A DNA stretch of 17,084 bases from an uncultured Alistipes sp. (GTDB lineage: Bacteria > Bacteroidota > Bacteroidia > Bacteroidales > Rikenellaceae), in the NCBI GenBank assembly GCA_937880705.1, contig CALGRZ010000012.1, positions 1-17,084 on the forward strand, given 5' to 3'. The position numbers and the translations under genes were made by a program. Shown here in pieces: positions 1 through 10,020 of this stretch (its first letter is position 1; every line of letters begins with the position of its first letter). The notes below the pieces were generated by a model, which saw nothing but the letters and a program-made list of their open reading frames with translations, had not been told where the DNA came from and made no database searches.

Positions 1-1828
1 GCTCATCCTCGCATACGTAACCCAGGTCGTAGAGGAACATATTCCAGAAACGCGAGTACATCAGGTGACCCGTAGCGTGCTCGATACCACCTACATAGAG
101 GTCTACATTGCGCCAATACTCGTTGGCCTCCTTGCTCACCAGACCCTTGCGATTGTGGGGGTCCATGTAGCGCAGGAAGTAGGCCGATGAGCCTGCAAAG
201 CCGGGCATCGTCGAGAGCTCGAAGGGATAGCCCTCGGCGGTGTGCCACTTCTCGACACGAGCCAAGGGAGGCTCGCCCTCGGCCGTAGGACCGAAGTTCT
301 CGATGGGGGGCAGGGTAAGGGGCAGCTGCTCATCCTTGAGACGGTAGGCCACATCATCCTTATAGTAGATGGGGAAGGGCTCGCCCCAGTATCTCTGGCG
401 CGAGAAGATAGCATCACGCAGACGGTAGTTGATAAGCTTCTTACCCAGACCGCGACGCTCGACCTCCTCGAACATAAAGAGGATGGCATCCTTGACATCC
501 ATGCCGTTGATGATATCCGAGTTGATCACCTTGCCCTCCTTGGCATCGTAAGACTCAACCTCGAGGTTACCACCCTCGACAACGGGGATTATATCCAGAC
601 CGAAGTGGCGGGCAAAGGCGTAGTCGCGCGAGTCGTGCGCAGGCACAGCCATGATAGCACCTGTGCCGTAGCCCGAGAGCACATAGTCCGAGATGTAGAT
701 GGGTATCTCACGGCCGGTGAAGGGGTTGATGGCATACGAGCCGGTCATAACGCCGCTCACACGCTTCGTGTCGGCGATACGCTCACGCTCCGAGCGACGC
801 TTCGTCTCGGCGATGTAGCTCTCTACGGCCTCGCGGTTCTCGGCCGTGGTCAGCTCCTCGACCCACTCGTGCTCGGGGGCGATGACCATGAAGGTGACAC
901 CGTAGATGGTGTCGGGGCGTGTGGTGAAGATCTCCAGCTTACGCTCCGAGCCTGCGATGTCGAAGAATACCTGTGCACCCACCGAGCGGCCTATCCAGTT
1001 GCGCTGGATCTCCTTCAGCGAGTCGCTCCACTCCAGACGCTCCAGACCATCGAGCATACGCTGTGCATAGGCCGTAACGCGCAGCAGCCACTGCTTCATG
1101 CGCTTCTGCTCCACGGGGTGGCCACCACGCACCGACAGACCCTCCTTGACCTCGTCGTTGGCGAGCACGGTACCCAGCGCGGGGCACCAGTTAACCATGG
1201 TGTCGGCACGGAAGGCGAGGCGGTAGTTCTGCAGTGTCTGCTCCCTCTCGGCCTCACTCATCGCGCCCCACTCGTCGGCAGTGAAGCTAAGGTGTGTGGT
1301 CTCGGCAGCGTCGATACCCTCCGAGCCGTGTGCCTCGAAGTGTGCAACGAGGGCTGTGATGGGCTCGGCCTTCTGGCTGCGCTTGTTGTACCAGTGGTCA
1401 AACATCTTCAGGAAGGCCCACTGTGTCCAGTGGTAGTACTCCGGCTCGCAGGTGCGCACCTCGCGCGACCAGTCGAACGAGAAGCCTATCTTATCGAGCT
1501 GTGAGCGGTAGCGGTTGATATTCTCCTCGGTGGTTACCGCAGGGTGCTGACCCGTCTGTATGGCGTACTGCTCGGCCGGAAGACCAAAGGCATCGTAGCC
1601 CATGGGGTGCAACACGTTGAAGCCCATCTGACGCTTGTAGCGCGAGTAGATATCCGAGGCTATGTAGCCCAGGGGGTGTCCGACGTGCAGACCGGCACCC
1701 GATGGATAGGGAAACATATCCAGAACGTAGAACTTGGGGCGTGAGGGGTCGACATCCACACGATAGGTGCCCTCCTCCTGCCATCTCTTTTGCCATTTCT
1801 GTTCAATGGCTTTGAAGTTATAATCCAT
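1..1828 (-). CDS. leuS: Leucyl-tRNA synthetase, N-terminal 609 residues (runs off left edge)
   Basis: Class I aminoacyl-tRNA synthetase that charges tRNA-Leu with leucine in the cytoplasm. Reading is open from the ATG at 1828 to the window edge; no stop is reached, so the gene is partial. The start gives [16 protein letters not shown], a typical LeuS N-terminus. The class I HIGH-type motif is HVGH at residues 48-51, within [14 protein letters not shown]. The CP1 editing domain is present: threonine-rich [12 protein letters not shown] begins at residue 302, and [17 protein letters not shown] lies near residues 385-405, carrying the conserved editing-site aspartate. The sequence reaches [15 protein letters not shown], just before the region that normally carries KMSKS; KMSKS, the anticodon-binding domain and the C-terminus are outside the window. 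It starts 27 bases after the S4-protein stop, with no TAnnTTTG element between, so it is probably cotranscribed with the wall operon. A 420-codon antisense ORF on the other strand is a GC-driven shadow. Confidence 0.97.
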   Translation of the reverse strand, partial: MDYNFKAIEQKWQKRWQEEGTYRVDVDPSRPKFYVLDMFPYPSGAGLHVGHPLGYIASDIYSRYKRQMGFNVLHPMGYDAFGLPAEQYAIQTGQHPAVTTEENINRYRSQLDKIGFSFDWSREVRTCEPEYYHWTQWAFLKMFDHWYNKRSQKAEPITALVAHFEAHGSEGIDAAETTHLSFTADEWGAMSEAEREQTLQNYRLAFRADTMVNWCPALGTVLANDEVKEGLSVRGGHPVEQKRMKQWLLRVTAYAQRMLDGLERLEWSDSLKEIQRNWIGRSVGAQVFFDIAGSERKLEIFTTRPDTIYGVTFMVIAPEHEWVEELTTAENREAVESYIAETKRRSERERIADTKRVSGVMTGSYAINPFTGREIPIYISDYVLSGYGTGAIMAVPAHDSRDYAFARHFGLDIIPVVEGGNLEVESYDAKEGKVINSDIINGMDVKDAILFMFEEVERRGLGKKLINYRLRDAIFSRQRYWGEPFPIYYKDDVAYRLKDEQLPLTLPPIENFGPTAEGEPPLARVEKWHTAEGYPFELSTMPGFAGSSAYFLRYMDPHNRKGLVSKEANEYWRNVDLYVGGIEHATGHLMYSRFWNMFLYDLGYVCEDE

Positions 1829-1855
1829 AGTCAATCAAAGTGTTATATATTGTCT

Positions 1856-2284
1856 TTATTTGTCGTCTATGATGTTGTCGTCATCATCGCCCATGTCGTC
1901 ATCGAAGAAGAAACCATCCATCAGTGCATCGATGTCGCGTCGCTCCTTCTTCGTGGGGCGTCCCATGCCCTTCTCGCGGAAGACAAAGATCGTCTCGTGG
2001 GGCACGTTGAGCTTGTCGAGCTCCTCCTGCGGGGTGCAGTTAAGGCAGTATTGCGGTACCAGCTTCGCACCCTGACGGCTCGACACCAGGTCGAGAACCT
2101 TGTAGCTATATGTGATCCTCTCGCGGCGCACGGTGATCATATCGCCGATGTTGACCTCGCGCGAGGGCTTGGCATAGGCGTTATTCACCATAACGCGGTT
2201 TTGGCGTATGGCCGCGGCGGCATCGCTGCGCGTCTTGAAGATGCGCACCGCCCAGAGGTACTTGTCCAATCTTATCTCACTCAT
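1856..2284 (-). CDS. hslR: S4-domain RNA-binding protein, Hsp15 (HslR)-like
   Basis: A 142-residue protein with an N-terminal S4 RNA-binding fold at about residues 3-63 (RLDKYLWAVRIFKTRS, then a basic helix and a VNIGDMITVRR turn). The layout matches Hsp15/HslR, which in E. coli binds 50S subunits carrying stalled nascent chains; that role is family knowledge, not shown here. The middle holds a basic GMGRPTKKERRD stretch, and the C-terminal tail is very acidic (DDD and DDDD runs, ending IIDDK), making the molecule strongly bipolar. Length is close to E. coli Hsp15 (about 133). Its ATG overlaps the ftsW TGA as ATGA, so translation is probably coupled to ftsW. Its place at the end of a wall/division operon and before leuS suggests shared transcription rather than a known wall function. 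It could be a paralogous S4 protein of another role; the S4 call is firm, the exact function less so. Confidence 0.85.
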   Translation of the reverse strand: MSEIRLDKYLWAVRIFKTRSDAAAAIRQNRVMVNNAYAKPSREVNIGDMITVRRERITYSYKVLDLVSSRQGAKLVPQYCLNCTPQEELDKLNVPHETIFVFREKGMGRPTKKERRDIDALMDGFFFDDDMGDDDDNIIDDK

Positions 2285-3537
2285 CGTCGCTCCTCGAGTT
2301 TATTGGTTCGGCTCACGCTGATGATCATGCCCAGGGCAATGGTGTTGAAGATCAGTGACGAGCCACCGCGTGAGATGAGTGGCAGTGTCTGTCCCGTCTC
2401 GGGGAAGAGGTTGACCTGCACAAGGATGTGCAGCAGTGCCTGACACGTTATGAGCAGTCCCAGGCCCACGGTCATCAGCGCAGGGAAGGCACGACGACAG
2501 TGGCGACATATCTCCATCGAGCGGAAGAATATCCAGAGGTAGAGCAGCATCAGCACCAGGCCGATGATAAGGCCATACTCCGACACAAAGAACGAGTAGG
2601 CGTAGTCGCTCTCGGGGTGTATCACCGCGGCGCGTGTCGAGCTGTGGCCGGCACCCTCACCGATGAGGCCTCCGTTGCGTATGGCCACCATGGCATACTG
2701 CGTGTCGGACATCTCGTAGGCGGTGTCGTACTTGGCATCACCGACCCACTCGCTGACCCATGTCGAGAGGCGGCCACCCGCCGTTGAGCCACGGCCCATG
2801 CCTATGAGCGAGAGTGCCGAGAGGCCTACGACACCCGCAAAGATCATCACCACGCAGAACTTGATGATCTCCTTGATCCTCACGCGGCCGATGTAGAGCA
2901 TGATGGTCGACACCAAAAAGACGAGCAGTGCCGACGAGGTGTGAGCCGGGGCGATGGCCACGCACGACAGGATCACAGGGCCGAGGAGTGGCCATGTGTT
3001 GTCGCGCAGGATGGCACGCTGCTTCTCGTCACGCAGCCTGAACGACGTGGGGAGCAACGCTATCTTGTTGATGGTGGCCTGACGTGACTCCATACGTCGA
3101 GCCAGCATCAGGATGGTAAATATCTTCAGACCCTCGGAGGGCTGGAACTTGATGGGGCCTATCTCTATCCATCGTGCGGCACCATTGGTCTCGGCACCAA
3201 ACAGCAGGGTGAAGAGGGTCAGTGCCACGAAGGTGTAGTAGAGCAGTGGCGTGAGCTTGAAGTAGACGCTGTGGTCTATCTTATGGGTGATGAAGATGGT
3301 GGGTATGGCCATCACCACAAAGACTATCTGGTTGCGCAGCGTATCCATAGTGCCCATCTTTGAGCTTATGTCGTAGACCATCTTGGCCGTCGAGGAGTAG
3401 ACCACGAGGATGGATACGATGATGAGCACCGTGTATATGATCCACAGTGTGCGGTCACCCTCAAAGAAGCGACGCTTGCGCTCCTCGAGAAGCTCGGATG
3501 CCATGTTGCGCTCTGCGCTATTTGCGTTTTGTGCCAT
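2281..3537 (-). CDS. ftsW: SEDS peptidoglycan polymerase FtsW
   Basis: A 418-residue polytopic membrane protein of the SEDS family, the septal glycan polymerase that works with the class B PBP FtsI. A charged cytoplasmic N-terminus (residues 1-28) is followed by about ten hydrophobic segments. Family landmarks are NGAARWIEIGPIKFQPSEGLK (residues 118-138; the FQPSE motif is at 131-135), RLSTW at 256-260 and PESDYAYSFFVSEYG at 308-322. Asp311 fits the catalytic aspartate in the large loop of FtsW/RodA. The SRGGSSLI motif lies in the last membrane segments. The loop after FQPSE is longer than in E. coli, and the usual P-[DE]-x-G-T stretch reads PAHTSS. The start lies 7 bases after the murD stop. 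No RodA/FtsW distinction can be proved from sequence alone, but linkage to murD and ftsI favours FtsW. Confidence 0.95.
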   Translation of the reverse strand: MAQNANSAERNMASELLEERKRRFFEGDRTLWIIYTVLIIVSILVVYSSTAKMVYDISSKMGTMDTLRNQIVFVVMAIPTIFITHKIDHSVYFKLTPLLYYTFVALTLFTLLFGAETNGAARWIEIGPIKFQPSEGLKIFTILMLARRMESRQATINKIALLPTSFRLRDEKQRAILRDNTWPLLGPVILSCVAIAPAHTSSALLVFLVSTIMLYIGRVRIKEIIKFCVVMIFAGVVGLSALSLIGMGRGSTAGGRLSTWVSEWVGDAKYDTAYEMSDTQYAMVAIRNGGLIGEGAGHSSTRAAVIHPESDYAYSFFVSEYGLIIGLVLMLLYLWIFFRSMEICRHCRRAFPALMTVGLGLLITCQALLHILVQVNLFPETGQTLPLISRGGSSLIFNTIALGMIISVSRTNKLEERR

Positions 3538-3544
3538 CGGTACC

Positions 3545-4906
3545 CTATTTTATGTTGTCGGCCACCCACTGCTTGAACATACGGCCACGCTCCTCATAGT
3601 TGCGGAACAGGTCGAAGCTGGCGCAGGCGGGCGAGAGCAGCACGGCATCACCCTCCGTGGCGCAGGCCTCGGCAGCGCGCATAGCCTCATCGAGCGAGTG
3701 GCAGTCGTGGATGGTGGGCACTACGCCACGGAACTCCTTCAGGAGCTTGGCGTTGTCCACACCCATACATACAAGAGCCTTGACCTTCTTGCGGGCAAAC
3801 TCCTTCAGCGGGCCGTAGTCGTTGCCCTTGTCCGTGCCTCCTGCAATCCACACGGTGGGTCGCTGCATGCTCTCCAGGGCGTACCACACCGAGTCGACGT
3901 TGGTAGCCTTCGAGTCGTTGATCCACAGCACGCCGTTGCGCTCGGCCGTAGGCTCCAGGCGGTGCTCCACGGGTGAGAACTCATATATCGAACGCTTGAT
4001 CGACTTGGGGCTGATGCCGGCAGCGAGCGTGGCCAGCGCGGCAGCCATGGCGTTGTAGATGTTGTGCATGCCGCTAATCTGCATCTTGGTCGTGTCGATA
4101 GTCACCGACTTCGAGCCCACCGAGGCGGTGAACTTCTGCCCCTCGAGTACCGCATCGCCATCACCACTCGCTATGGCGGTGTTGATGGCAAAGGGGAGCT
4201 GACGGGCGCGCAGCGTCGAGTCCATCGTGTCGAGCATCTGCTGTGTTACGGGGTCGTCGGCCGAGTAGATGAAGGCATCGGTCGAGGTCTGGTTCTGCGT
4301 GATGCGCATCTTCGATGCCGCATAGTTCTCCAGCTTGTAGTCGTAGCGGTCGAGGTGGTCGGGGGTGATGTTCATCAGCACACCCACGTCGGCCTTGAAC
4401 TTATACATGCCGTCGAGCTGGAACGAGCTCAACTCCAGAACGTGCCAGAAGTACTTGCCCGTAGCCACCGAGTAGGCGAAGCTCTCGCCGATGTTGCCTC
4501 CGAGCGACACCTTGCGGCCGGCATCGCTCATAATCTTGTAGATGAGCGACGTGGTCGTGGTCTTGCCGTTCGAGCCGGTGATACATATAGTCTTTGCCAC
4601 GCCCTTGTATCGGCCGGCAAACTCTATCTCGGAGATCACGGGTATGCCCCTCTCGCGTATCCTCTTCACGATAGGTGCCGTGTCGGGTATGCCGGGTGAC
4701 TTGATCACCTCGTTGGCCGAGAGTATGCGCTCCTCGGTGTGGTGGCCCTCCTCATACTCCACGCCCCACTCATCGAGTCTTTCGCGGAACTTGGGAGCTA
4801 TCTTGCCCATATCCGAAAGGAAGGTGTCAAAGCCCTTCTTCTTGGCGAGGATGGCCGAGCCGTAGCCCGAGATGCCGCCACCCAAAACAACAATCTTACG
4901 TTTCAT
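3545..4906 (-). CDS. murD: UDP-N-acetylmuramoyl-L-alanine:D-glutamate ligase MurD
   Basis: Cytoplasmic ATP-dependent ligase that adds D-glutamate to UDP-MurNAc-L-Ala. At 453 residues it is close to the E. coli enzyme (438). The N-terminal Rossmann-like domain has VLGGGISG (7-14). The central Mur ligase domain has the P-loop ITGSNGKTTTT (109-119), the substrate-site stretch ELSSFQLD (158-165), NITPDHLDRY (179-188) and Lys199 in AASKMRI, matching the carbamylated lysine of MurD. The C-terminal domain opens near HRLE (315-318) and carries NDSKATN (330-336), which is diagnostic of MurD. It sits between mraY (16-base gap upstream) and ftsW (7-base gap downstream), the standard dcw order. Confidence 0.97.
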   Translation of the reverse strand: MKRKIVVLGGGISGYGSAILAKKKGFDTFLSDMGKIAPKFRERLDEWGVEYEEGHHTEERILSANEVIKSPGIPDTAPIVKRIRERGIPVISEIEFAGRYKGVAKTICITGSNGKTTTTSLIYKIMSDAGRKVSLGGNIGESFAYSVATGKYFWHVLELSSFQLDGMYKFKADVGVLMNITPDHLDRYDYKLENYAASKMRITQNQTSTDAFIYSADDPVTQQMLDTMDSTLRARQLPFAINTAIASGDGDAVLEGQKFTASVGSKSVTIDTTKMQISGMHNIYNAMAAALATLAAGISPKSIKRSIYEFSPVEHRLEPTAERNGVLWINDSKATNVDSVWYALESMQRPTVWIAGGTDKGNDYGPLKEFARKKVKALVCMGVDNAKLLKEFRGVVPTIHDCHSLDEAMRAAEACATEGDAVLLSPACASFDLFRNYEERGRMFKQWVADNIK

Positions 4907-4922
4907 ATCGTGCGGTTAACTA

Positions 4923-6170
4923 TTACTGAATCTTAAGTGTTACGAGGGTCAGGGCCGAGAGTATGAGCGAGATGATGAAGAAACGCATCATAATCTTGGT
5001 CTCGAACAGACCCTTCTTCTGGTAGTGGTGGTGTATGGGTGACATGAGCAGTATGCGACGGCCCTCGCCATATTTACGTTTGGTGTACTTGAAGTAGCCC
5101 ACCTGCACCATCACCGAGAGTGCCTCGACGAGGAATACACCGCACAGCAGGGGCAGCAGCAGCTCCTTGCGTATGCAGAGTGCAAAGACGGCGATAAGTC
5201 CTCCGATGGTCAGCGAGCCTGTGTCGCCCATGAAGACCTGGGCGGGGAAGGAGTTGTACCAGAGGAAGCCGACCAGCGCACCGGCAAAGGCTGCAGCGAA
5301 GATCAGCAGCTCACCACTGTCGGGAATATACATGATGTTGAGGTAGTCCGAGTAGATGATATGTCCCGAGAGGTAGGCCAGCGCACCCAGCACGATGACT
5401 ATCGGCACGGAGACTCCCGTGAGCAGGCCGTCGATGCCATCCGTAAGGTTGGCACCATTCGACACGGCGGTGATGACAAAGATGGCCACGACGATGTAGA
5501 GCAGCCACGCCAGCGTGTCGTTACCTGCGGTGAAGAGGTTGTAGTTAAGCTCGGTATTCTTCAGGAACGGAATCGAGGTTGTGAGGCTCTTCTCGGGTGT
5601 TGTGCTTATCACACGACGCTCGGTGTAGGAGTCTACCACCTCGCCCGTCTTGTTGTCGGTTATCGTGTAGGTGTAGGTCTCGAAGCTCTTCTCCCTTACG
5701 ACAATATCCTCCGAGAGCCACATCGTGGTGCCCACGATGATGCCGAGGCCCACCTGTCCTACGATCTTGAACTTACCCTTCAGACCCTCCTTCTTGTGAC
5801 GAAAGACCTTGATGTAGTCATCCATGCCACCAAGCAGGCCGAGCCACAGTGTCGAGATAAGCATCAGCTGGGTGTAGACATTGCCCAGGTTGCCGAAGAG
5901 CAGCACGGGGATGACGATGGCCAGGATGATGATGATACCGCCCATGGTCGGCGTGCCGCGCTTCTGGAGCTGTCCCTCGAGGCCGAGGTCGCGTATCTCC
6001 TCGCCAATCTGCTGGCGACGCAGGAACTTGATGATGTGCTTGCCCACCACGATGGTGATGAGCAGCGAGAGGATGATGGCCGCAGCCGAACGGAACGAGA
6101 TATACTCACCGATACGCATGCCGGGCAGGTCGGTGTGCTCGTTGAGGTATTTAAAGAGCCAGTAGAGCAT
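4923..6170 (-). CDS. mraY: Phospho-N-acetylmuramoyl-pentapeptide transferase MraY
   Basis: Integral membrane enzyme that transfers phospho-MurNAc-pentapeptide from UDP to undecaprenyl phosphate, giving lipid I. Conserved elements are TPTMGG (73-78), MDDYIK (116-121) with the paired catalytic-site aspartates D117/D118, KGKFKIVGQ (131-139), NLTDGIDGL (241-249), MGDTGSL (314-320) and [12 protein letters not shown] (376-387). About ten hydrophobic segments are visible. At 415 residues it is some 55 longer than E. coli MraY; the extra length is mainly a polar stretch at about residues 155-215 ([10 protein letters not shown] to NTELNYN), between two membrane segments. I believe this is a lineage feature of Bacteroidetes MraY rather than an insertion unique to this genome. 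The gap from the murE stop is 49 bases. Confidence 0.97.
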   Translation of the reverse strand: MLYWLFKYLNEHTDLPGMRIGEYISFRSAAAIILSLLITIVVGKHIIKFLRRQQIGEEIRDLGLEGQLQKRGTPTMGGIIIILAIVIPVLLFGNLGNVYTQLMLISTLWLGLLGGMDDYIKVFRHKKEGLKGKFKIVGQVGLGIIVGTTMWLSEDIVVREKSFETYTYTITDNKTGEVVDSYTERRVISTTPEKSLTTSIPFLKNTELNYNLFTAGNDTLAWLLYIVVAIFVITAVSNGANLTDGIDGLLTGVSVPIVIVLGALAYLSGHIIYSDYLNIMYIPDSGELLIFAAAFAGALVGFLWYNSFPAQVFMGDTGSLTIGGLIAVFALCIRKELLLPLLCGVFLVEALSVMVQVGYFKYTKRKYGEGRRILLMSPIHHHYQKKGLFETKIMMRFFIISLILSALTLVTLKIQ

Positions 6171-6219
6171 TTAATCAGGTGTTTTAGTTAGTTGGGTTAA
6201 TGATTCTTTCGATTGAGGT

Positions 6220-7677
6220 TTAGTTGTTGTGTGTCTTGTCGAAGGCCTCGCGTACCTGCTCACGGTCGTCGAAGTGGTGCTTCTCGGTGCCGATGATCTG
6301 GTAGTCCTCGTGGCCCTTGCCGGCGATAAGCACTATGTCGCCCGCCTTGGCCAGCATCGCTGCGGTGCGTATGGCCTCACGACGGTCGGTGATGCGCAGG
6401 TAGTTCGTGGCACCCTCCACGCCTGCAACCATGTCGTCGAGGATGGCCTCGGGATGCTCGGTGCGGGGGTTGTCCGAGGTGAAGATGGCTGTTGTGGCAT
6501 GGCGCACGGCGATAGCCGCCATCTCGGGACGCTTCGTGCGGTCGCGGTCGCCACCGCAGCCACATACGACGATGAGCTGTTGCTCATCGCGACGTACCTC
6601 CTCGATGGTGTCGAGCACATTTTGCAGGGCATCGGGCGTGTGGGCATAGTCCACCACAGCCATGGTGCCATCCTTGGCGGTGATGGTCTCAAAGCGGCCA
6701 CTTACGGGTGTGAGTGTCGAGAGTGTTGTGAGCACCTCGGTAGGCTCCATGCCCAGCAGCGTGGCGGCAGCATATACCGTGGTGAGGTTGTAGGCGTTGA
6801 AACGACCCGTGAACTTTACCCACAGCTCCTTGCCGTCGATGTGGAGCAGCATGCCGTCGCTGTGCATCTCCACGATCTTGGTGCGGTAGTCGGCCATGGA
6901 GCGCAGCGACAGACGGTATATCTTGGCGCGTGTGTTCTGCACCATGACCTCGCCATTGCGGTCGTCGATGTTGGTCACGGCCCATGCATCCCTCTCCAGG
7001 CGGTCGAAGAAGAGTCGTTTGGCACGGATATACTCCTTGTAGGTGCCGTGGTAGTCGAGGTGGTCGTGGGTGAGGTTGGTGAAGAGCGCACCGGTGAACT
7101 TCAGGCCGTCGATGCGGTTCTGCACCACCGAGTGTGACGACACCTCCATGAAGCAGTAGTCGCACCCCGCAGTGACCATCTCGCGCATCATGGCGTTGAG
7201 GCGTATGGCATCGGGGGTGGTGTGTGTCGAGGCCAGCTCGCGCTCGGCAATGCGGTAGACCACCGTCGAGATAAGGCCCGCCTTATAGCCCAGGGCGGTG
7301 AACATGTCGTAGAGCAGCGTTGCTGTCGTGGTCTTGCCGTTGGTGCCTGTGACACCCACCAGACGCAGCTCCGCCGAGGGGTTGTCGTAGTAGTTGGCGG
7401 CCATGATGGCCATAGCCTCGTTGCTATTCTCCACTATGATGTAGGCCACCTTGTCGCAGGGCTCCTCGGGCATGCGCTGGCACACCACGGCCGTGGCACC
7501 ACGCTCGATGGCCGAGGCGATGTAGTTGTGGCCGTCGCTGGCTGTGCCCACCACGGCAAAGAAGCAGTTGCCCGCCTCCACCTTGCGCGAGTCGTACTCC
7601 AGGGCCGTAATCGTAGGGTTAAGCTCCGATATGTAGGATGCTTGTACTCCGACAAGCAGTTCGTTGAGTTGTTTCAT
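6220..7677 (-). CDS. murE: UDP-MurNAc-L-Ala-D-Glu:meso-diaminopimelate ligase MurE
   Basis: Cytoplasmic Mur ligase that adds the third stem-peptide residue; 485 residues, the usual length. The N-terminal uridine-binding domain has YDSRKVEAGNCFFA (28-41). The central ATPase domain has the P-loop VTGTNGKTTT (109-118), HTTP (152-155), EVSSHS (178-183), NLTHDHLDYHGT (201-212) and Lys220 in IRAKRLFF, matching the carbamylated lysine. The C-terminal domain has GRFE (327-330), GCGGDRDRTKRPEM (373-386) and DNPRTE (402-407). The DNPR form is the known signature for meso-diaminopimelate selection, as opposed to lysine, so this cell wall should contain mDAP. The gene starts 38 bases after the ftsI stop, in operon order. 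Confidence 0.97.
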   Translation of the reverse strand: MKQLNELLVGVQASYISELNPTITALEYDSRKVEAGNCFFAVVGTASDGHNYIASAIERGATAVVCQRMPEEPCDKVAYIIVENSNEAMAIMAANYYDNPSAELRLVGVTGTNGKTTTATLLYDMFTALGYKAGLISTVVYRIAERELASTHTTPDAIRLNAMMREMVTAGCDYCFMEVSSHSVVQNRIDGLKFTGALFTNLTHDHLDYHGTYKEYIRAKRLFFDRLERDAWAVTNIDDRNGEVMVQNTRAKIYRLSLRSMADYRTKIVEMHSDGMLLHIDGKELWVKFTGRFNAYNLTTVYAAATLLGMEPTEVLTTLSTLTPVSGRFETITAKDGTMAVVDYAHTPDALQNVLDTIEEVRRDEQQLIVVCGCGGDRDRTKRPEMAAIAVRHATTAIFTSDNPRTEHPEAILDDMVAGVEGATNYLRITDRREAIRTAAMLAKAGDIVLIAGKGHEDYQIIGTEKHHFDDREQVREAFDKTHNN

Positions 7678-7715
7678 CTTTGGTTATAGGTTCAAAACAT
7701 GTTAATGCTTCGCCG

Positions 7716-10013
7716 CTACCTCTCGAGTAGCAGGTGAATACTCTGTTTGTACTCTCCGGTGGCTGTGCCTGCACGCAGCGACTGGCTCACCACACGGCCA
7801 CTGCCCGCATGTGTGACACTTAAGCCGGCACGCTCCAACACATAGAGGGCATCCGAGAGGCCCATGCCCACGACGTTGGGCACCATGCCATCGCTAATGG
7901 CCCTCGACGAGAGTGTTGCCACGCCCTCCTCGACCTTCGCGGTGCTCCACTCGGATGGCTCCTCGGCGGGTGTTACATCGTCGAGCAGCTCCTTGCTCAC
8001 CGTGGTCACCGCCCTTGTGCTACCGCCCTTGATGCTGATGGGGTTCAGAGGCTCCTCCGCAGGGTCGATGCTCGAGTGCAGCGTGGGGTCGGTGGCGTAG
8101 ATGTAGTCGATGATATCTCGTACCACGGGGCCCGAGAGCAGAATACCGAAGTAGTAGGGGTGTGTCGATGTGCGCTGCTTGGTCACACACACCATCACCG
8201 TGTACTTGGGCTTGTGGTGCGGGAAGGCGGCAACCACCGAGCCGAGGTAGTACTCGTCGTGGCGGCTCATGCCATCCTTCATGCTCTCGCGGTCGAGGCG
8301 CGAGTGCGACACGAAGTTGGTCCACACCTGTGCCGTGCCGGTCTTGATGCCTATGTCGATGGGCAGACCGCGGAACTTATTCGACGAACGCTCGGGTGTG
8401 GCTGCGGCGGCCATGCACTCGCGCAGTGCCTCCAGCGTGCTCTCCGAGCACATCTTCTCGATGAGTGTCTTGTGGGGCATGCGCTTGACCACCTCGCCAT
8501 CGCGCTCTATGCGATCCACGATGCGTGGTGCTACCATCTTACCGCCATTGGCAACGCCGTTGTAGAAGGTCAGCGTGTGCACGGGGGGCACCTCCACCTC
8601 GTAGCCATAGGCCAGACGGGGCAGACGTGTCGAGGTGCTGCCTCGAGTGTTCCACTCCTCGCTGTCGGCCAGAGGCAGACGGCCCTTGACCTCGCCAAAC
8701 TCCTGCAAGCCCACATAGTCGTTGAAGAGGAGTCGCTCCAGATGGTCGGTGTAGGTCACGGGGTCATCCTTGTAGAGGTCGTACACAGCCTTGGCGAAGT
8801 AGACGTTCGAGGAGTGCGCAAAGCCATCACGCAGGGTCACCTTGCCGTCGGTGTCGCGACCCGCATCGTGTGAGTCGTAGATGCGTGCAGCACCCACCTT
8901 CACACCCTTGCTGCCCGAGGCGTGCTCGGTGTCTACGATGGTCTCGGTGGTGTAGCCTCCGATGTCGAGCAGGGTCATGGCCGTGGCCAGCTTCATCGTC
9001 GAGCCCGGGGCCATAGGTGTCGAGAGGGCATGGTTGTAGACCTTCTCGCTATACTCCACGCCACGCTCCACACCCGAGCCGAGGCTCGCCATGCAGAGGA
9101 TGTTACCCGTGGAGGTCTCCATGACCATTGCCACACCCCACGAGGCCTGCTCGGCGATAAGCGTCTCGCGCAGTCGCTCGGTAGCCACCTTCTGGATGTT
9201 GGCATCGAGCGTGGTGATGACGTTGCAGCCATCCTCCGGCAGCTTGGTGTCGGGGTGGTCGATGCGTGTCCAGAAGCCGTGGGCAATGCGCTGCTCGTAT
9301 ATCTCGCCATTCTTGCCCGCCAGGTAGTCGTTGTAGATCTTCTCGATGCCGAAGTTGTAGTTGCCGCCATCTTTCATCTTGGTGTCGGTATGTCGGCCTA
9401 TGAGCTGGTATGCCAGATCATCCGAGGGGTATATACGCTCGTTCTGGATCTCCTTGCCATAGACATAGCCGAGGCTGTAGTTGAGGATGGGGTAACGCTT
9501 GGTCATCATCTGCCACTCGTCGAGAGTCACCGAGCGCGGGAAGATTTTGAGGCTTCTATTTTTGCGCGTGCGTCGGTTTTCATGGAAGATGGTGCGGTAC
9601 TCCTCGGCCGTGATGTGGGTGTACCCCTCCTTCTCGGCATCCTCCTTTGAGAAGTGCGCAGCAAGGATCTTCGACAGTGAGTCCACCTCGCGGGCGAAGG
9701 CCTCGTCGTTCTCCTCGTCGATGATGCCCTCCGAGCGGAAGTCGAAGGTGGCGTGGTAGCGCAGGCTCGACAGTGCCAGAGGCTCGCCGTCGCGCGAGAG
9801 TATAGCTCCGCGATGCGCCTCCACGATGCGCATGCGTTGTACACCCTCGTTGAGCACCTCGGCATTGTGCCTTACCGAGGGGCTGGCAGCCTGTACCCAT
9901 ACCAGACGTGCAGCGATGATGATGCCGATCAGGATAAAGATGACGTACAGCACCCTCACGCGGTGCAGTATGCCCTGTTTTGCGTTTGTCTTCTTTGTTT
10001 TCATCTCTTTCAT
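7716..10013 (-). CDS. ftsI: Class B penicillin-binding protein FtsI/PBP3 with C-terminal PASTA domain
   Basis: Septal D,D-transpeptidase that cross-links peptidoglycan. Counted from the ATG at 10013 (765 residues), there is a basic N-terminus, one membrane anchor at about 18-41, and the PBP dimer domain starting with RGAILSRDGEPLA (68-80). The transpeptidase domain carries all three active-site motifs: STMK (338-341, catalytic Ser338), SSN (401-403) and KTGT (557-560). A linker rich in Ser/Thr/Glu leads to a single PASTA domain (about 706-765; VPNVVGMGLSDALYVLERAG). The frame is open to an ATG at 10034, which would overlap the ftsL stop by 14 bases. I chose 10013, 7 bases after that stop; 10004 (MKTKK) is also possible. 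PASTA on FtsI is common in Bacteroidetes. It works with FtsW and FtsL encoded in the same run. Confidence 0.96.
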   Translation of the reverse strand: MKEMKTKKTNAKQGILHRVRVLYVIFILIGIIIAARLVWVQAASPSVRHNAEVLNEGVQRMRIVEAHRGAILSRDGEPLALSSLRYHATFDFRSEGIIDEENDEAFAREVDSLSKILAAHFSKEDAEKEGYTHITAEEYRTIFHENRRTRKNRSLKIFPRSVTLDEWQMMTKRYPILNYSLGYVYGKEIQNERIYPSDDLAYQLIGRHTDTKMKDGGNYNFGIEKIYNDYLAGKNGEIYEQRIAHGFWTRIDHPDTKLPEDGCNVITTLDANIQKVATERLRETLIAEQASWGVAMVMETSTGNILCMASLGSGVERGVEYSEKVYNHALSTPMAPGSTMKLATAMTLLDIGGYTTETIVDTEHASGSKGVKVGAARIYDSHDAGRDTDGKVTLRDGFAHSSNVYFAKAVYDLYKDDPVTYTDHLERLLFNDYVGLQEFGEVKGRLPLADSEEWNTRGSTSTRLPRLAYGYEVEVPPVHTLTFYNGVANGGKMVAPRIVDRIERDGEVVKRMPHKTLIEKMCSESTLEALRECMAAAATPERSSNKFRGLPIDIGIKTGTAQVWTNFVSHSRLDRESMKDGMSRHDEYYLGSVVAAFPHHKPKYTVMVCVTKQRTSTHPYYFGILLSGPVVRDIIDYIYATDPTLHSSIDPAEEPLNPISIKGGSTRAVTTVSKELLDDVTPAEEPSEWSTAKVEEGVATLSSRAISDGMVPNVVGMGLSDALYVLERAGLSVTHAGSGRVVSQSLRAGTATGEYKQSIHLLLER

Positions 10014-10020
10014 TGTTGAA

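Noticed and set aside
242..1504. 420-codon plus-strand open frame
   Set aside because: It is antisense to leuS, whose protein has clear HIGH and editing motifs. The antisense product has no recognisable domain and is the usual stop-poor shadow in GC-rich DNA.
1829..1855. Separate promoter for leuS (TTTG seen on the minus strand)
   Set aside because: A CTTTG word is present but without TA at the right distance, and the gap is only 27 bases.
5361..6191. 276-codon plus-strand open frame
   Set aside because: Antisense to mraY; low-complexity His/Asp/Glu/Arg-rich translation typical of a shadow frame.
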